A stretch of DNA of 23,360 bases, taken from Clostridia bacterium. GTDB taxonomy: Bacteria > Bacillota > Clostridia > Christensenellales > CAG-314. The stretch spans positions 1-23,360 of the forward strand of contig JAFQWS010000029.1 of NCBI GenBank assembly GCA_017407305.1, written 5' to 3'. Positions 22,451 through 23,360 of this stretch are shown piece after piece; positions within the stretch are counted from its first letter, which is position 1; every line of letters starts with the position of its first letter. Under the pieces are notes generated by a model, which did no database searches, was not told the DNA's origin, and saw nothing but the letters and a program-made list of their open reading frames with translations. A program made the position numbers and the translations under genes.

Positions 22451-22562
22451 GATTGCGCTTTTTGCGCAAAAACGAGAGAAATTAGTATTGCTTTTACGGT
22501 ATGCTCGGTGTAAAATATATTTATAAGGATATTTTAAGAAGCTACGAAAGAAAGCATTAGCT

Positions 22563-22708
22563 ACGGGGATACACTCACTGATTGGGGCGGGAAGCGTTGT
22601 TACAAAGGACATTCCTGCCGGTGTTTTAGCTTGTGGAAATCCTTGTAGAGGGTTATTCGCAAGATTACAAAAGAGGATAGCATATATCTGAAGGCGAAAA
22701 GAAGCTGA
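22563..22708 (+). pseudogene. Fragment of a hexapeptide-repeat O-acetyltransferase
   Basis: The C-terminal end of a maltose/galactoside O-acetyltransferase-like enzyme. Frame one from 22563 reads SLIGAGSVVTKDIPAG then GNPCR; the match continues after a shift at 22650-22651 with VIRKITKEDSIYLKAKRS and a stop at 22706. The catalytic N-terminal two thirds are missing, and upstream codons do not fit the family. It is therefore truncated and frameshifted, and should not be functional. Position between a terminator and the GH43 gene suggests decay of an old carbohydrate locus. A sequencing error could explain the shift but not the missing part. Confidence 0.75.
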
Positions 22709-22734
22709 TTAAATATCAAATTAAGGGAGTAATT

Positions 22735-22827
22735 ATGTCAAGTAAGCTAGGGCTTGTATGCCCGAGCCAAAGAAAGCGACAAAGCGGGCTTGCAAAAACC
22801 GTTGCTTGCCATTTTTATTTTAATTGA
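22735..22827 (+). CDS. Possible 30-residue peptide or gene remnant
   Basis: An ATG at 22735 follows AAGGGAG by 5 nt and opens a 30-codon frame (MSSKLGLVCPSQRKRQ at its start) ending at 22825-22827. I recognise no family. It may be the broken start of a lost gene, since it directly follows the acetyltransferase remnant, or chance. The stretch also contains GGGCTTG and GCGGGCTTGC, which hint at a hairpin. Confidence 0.2.
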   Translation: MSSKLGLVCPSQRKRQSGLAKTVACHFYFN

Positions 22828-22845
22828 TTTTGTAAAAACACATAA

Positions 22846-22874
22846 TTGAAAACGGCTTTGATATGTGATACAAT
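22846..22874 (+). promoter_or_regulatory. Promoter of the GH43 gene
   Basis: TTGAAA-N17-TACAAT, about 22 nt before the ATG. Confidence 0.8.
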
Positions 22875-22896
22875 ATAACAAAAGGTGGTGTAAAAT

Positions 22897-23360
22897 ATGA
22901 AATATAAAAATCCCATAATCCCTGGGTTTAATCCTGACCCGAGTATATGCCGTGTGGGTGAGGACTTTTACCTTGTTACCTCTACGTTTGAATATTTTCC
23001 CGGAGTTCCTATTTATCATAGCAAAAACCTTGTAAATTGGGAGCTGATTAACTATTGCCTTACCTCTGATTCACAGCTTCCGCTTGAGGGGGCACAGGTG
23101 TCGGGTGGCATTTATGCGCCTACTATCAGATACCGCGACGGCATCTTTTTTATGACTACCACCAATGTTTCAAACGGTGGCAATTTCATTGTACATACAA
23201 ATGATATTTACGGGGAGTGGAGTGAGCCTGCCTACGTTGACCAGGGCGGAATTGACCCGTCGCTGTTTTGGGATGACGACGGGACATGCTACTTTGTGTC
23301 AAACGGCTTAGACGAAAATGGCAAGGTATCTATTTTCCTTTGTCAGCTTGACCCGTTTAC
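22897..23360 (+). CDS. Glycoside hydrolase family 43, beta-xylosidase-like (partial)
   Basis: The first 154 residues of a GH43 five-bladed propeller enzyme, cut by the window end. The general-base Asp is D14 in GFNPDPS and the pKa-tuning Asp is D120 in GGIDPSLFWDDDG. The proton-donor Glu lies further on and is not in view. SGGIYAPTIRYRDGIFFM is typical of the xylosidase/arabinofuranosidase subfamilies GH43_11 and 12. There is no signal peptide, so it should act inside the cell on imported xylo- or arabino-oligosaccharides. AAAGGTGG precedes ATG 22897, and the gene has its own promoter. The neighbouring acetyltransferase remnant may be from the same carbohydrate locus. Confidence 0.9.
   Translation, partial: MKYKNPIIPGFNPDPSICRVGEDFYLVTSTFEYFPGVPIYHSKNLVNWELINYCLTSDSQLPLEGAQVSGGIYAPTIRYRDGIFFMTTTNVSNGGNFIVHTNDIYGEWSEPAYVDQGGIDPSLFWDDDGTCYFVSNGLDENGKVSIFLCQLDPF

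Overview
The window looks like chromosomal DNA of an uncultured, probably gut-dwelling member of the Clostridia (Bacillota). The basis is AAGGAG-type ribosome binding sites, near-consensus sigma-A promoters with 17-bp spacers, a hairpin terminator behind almost every transcript, and the gene set (GMP synthase, peptidase T, ABC-F ATPase, small diiron proteins, a BspA-type leucine-rich-repeat protein, a GH43 glycosidase). No rRNA, CRISPR array or intact transposase is visible.

Layout. 1-1660: an AT-rich, self-regulated MerR gene lies between hairpin repeats and a ~149-bp tandem repeat made from the 3' end of a tRNA-Ser gene plus its terminator. 1674-5097 (minus strand): DUF2156 protein, PHP phosphoesterase, M14 peptidase and rsmA. 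The promoters of the PHP gene and rsmA sit so close to the ATG that the mRNAs are probably leaderless. 5168-8988 (minus): a ferritin-like protein that is an exact internal duplication (offset 155 residues), peptidase T coupled to an HD-domain protein, and a second, single-domain ferritin-like protein. 9134-15347: tRNA-Val, an ABC-F ATPase, a HAD phosphatase, guaA, a tRNA-Met/tRNA-Glu operon, and a HAD hydrolase in one operon with a metallo-beta-lactamase-fold protein. 15460-16659 (plus): iron-dependent alcohol dehydrogenase, divergent from that operon. 16806-18349 (plus): a three-gene cassette of small membrane protein, TetR regulator and polytopic membrane protein. 18350-18745: a gene-free stretch full of hairpins. 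18746-23360 (plus): malic enzyme, a large secreted BspA-like protein, a broken acetyltransferase and the start of a GH43 glycosidase.

Most genes are ordinary metabolism and housekeeping in short transcription units, with guanine nucleotide synthesis, rRNA maturation, peptide turnover and iron/oxygen handling represented. The distinctive signals are the duplicated ferritin-like protein, the tRNA-Ser-derived repeat bracketing the MerR gene, the leaderless-promoter geometry, and a change in codon use. Genes between 1.7 and 16.7 kb almost avoid TTA, CTA and TCA codons; genes at 0.2-1.0 kb and after 18.7 kb do not. The window may therefore join segments of different history, by transfer or by assembly, with the junction most likely in the hairpin-rich gap at 18.35-18.75 kb. 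I see no clear multi-gene defence or biosynthetic system here.
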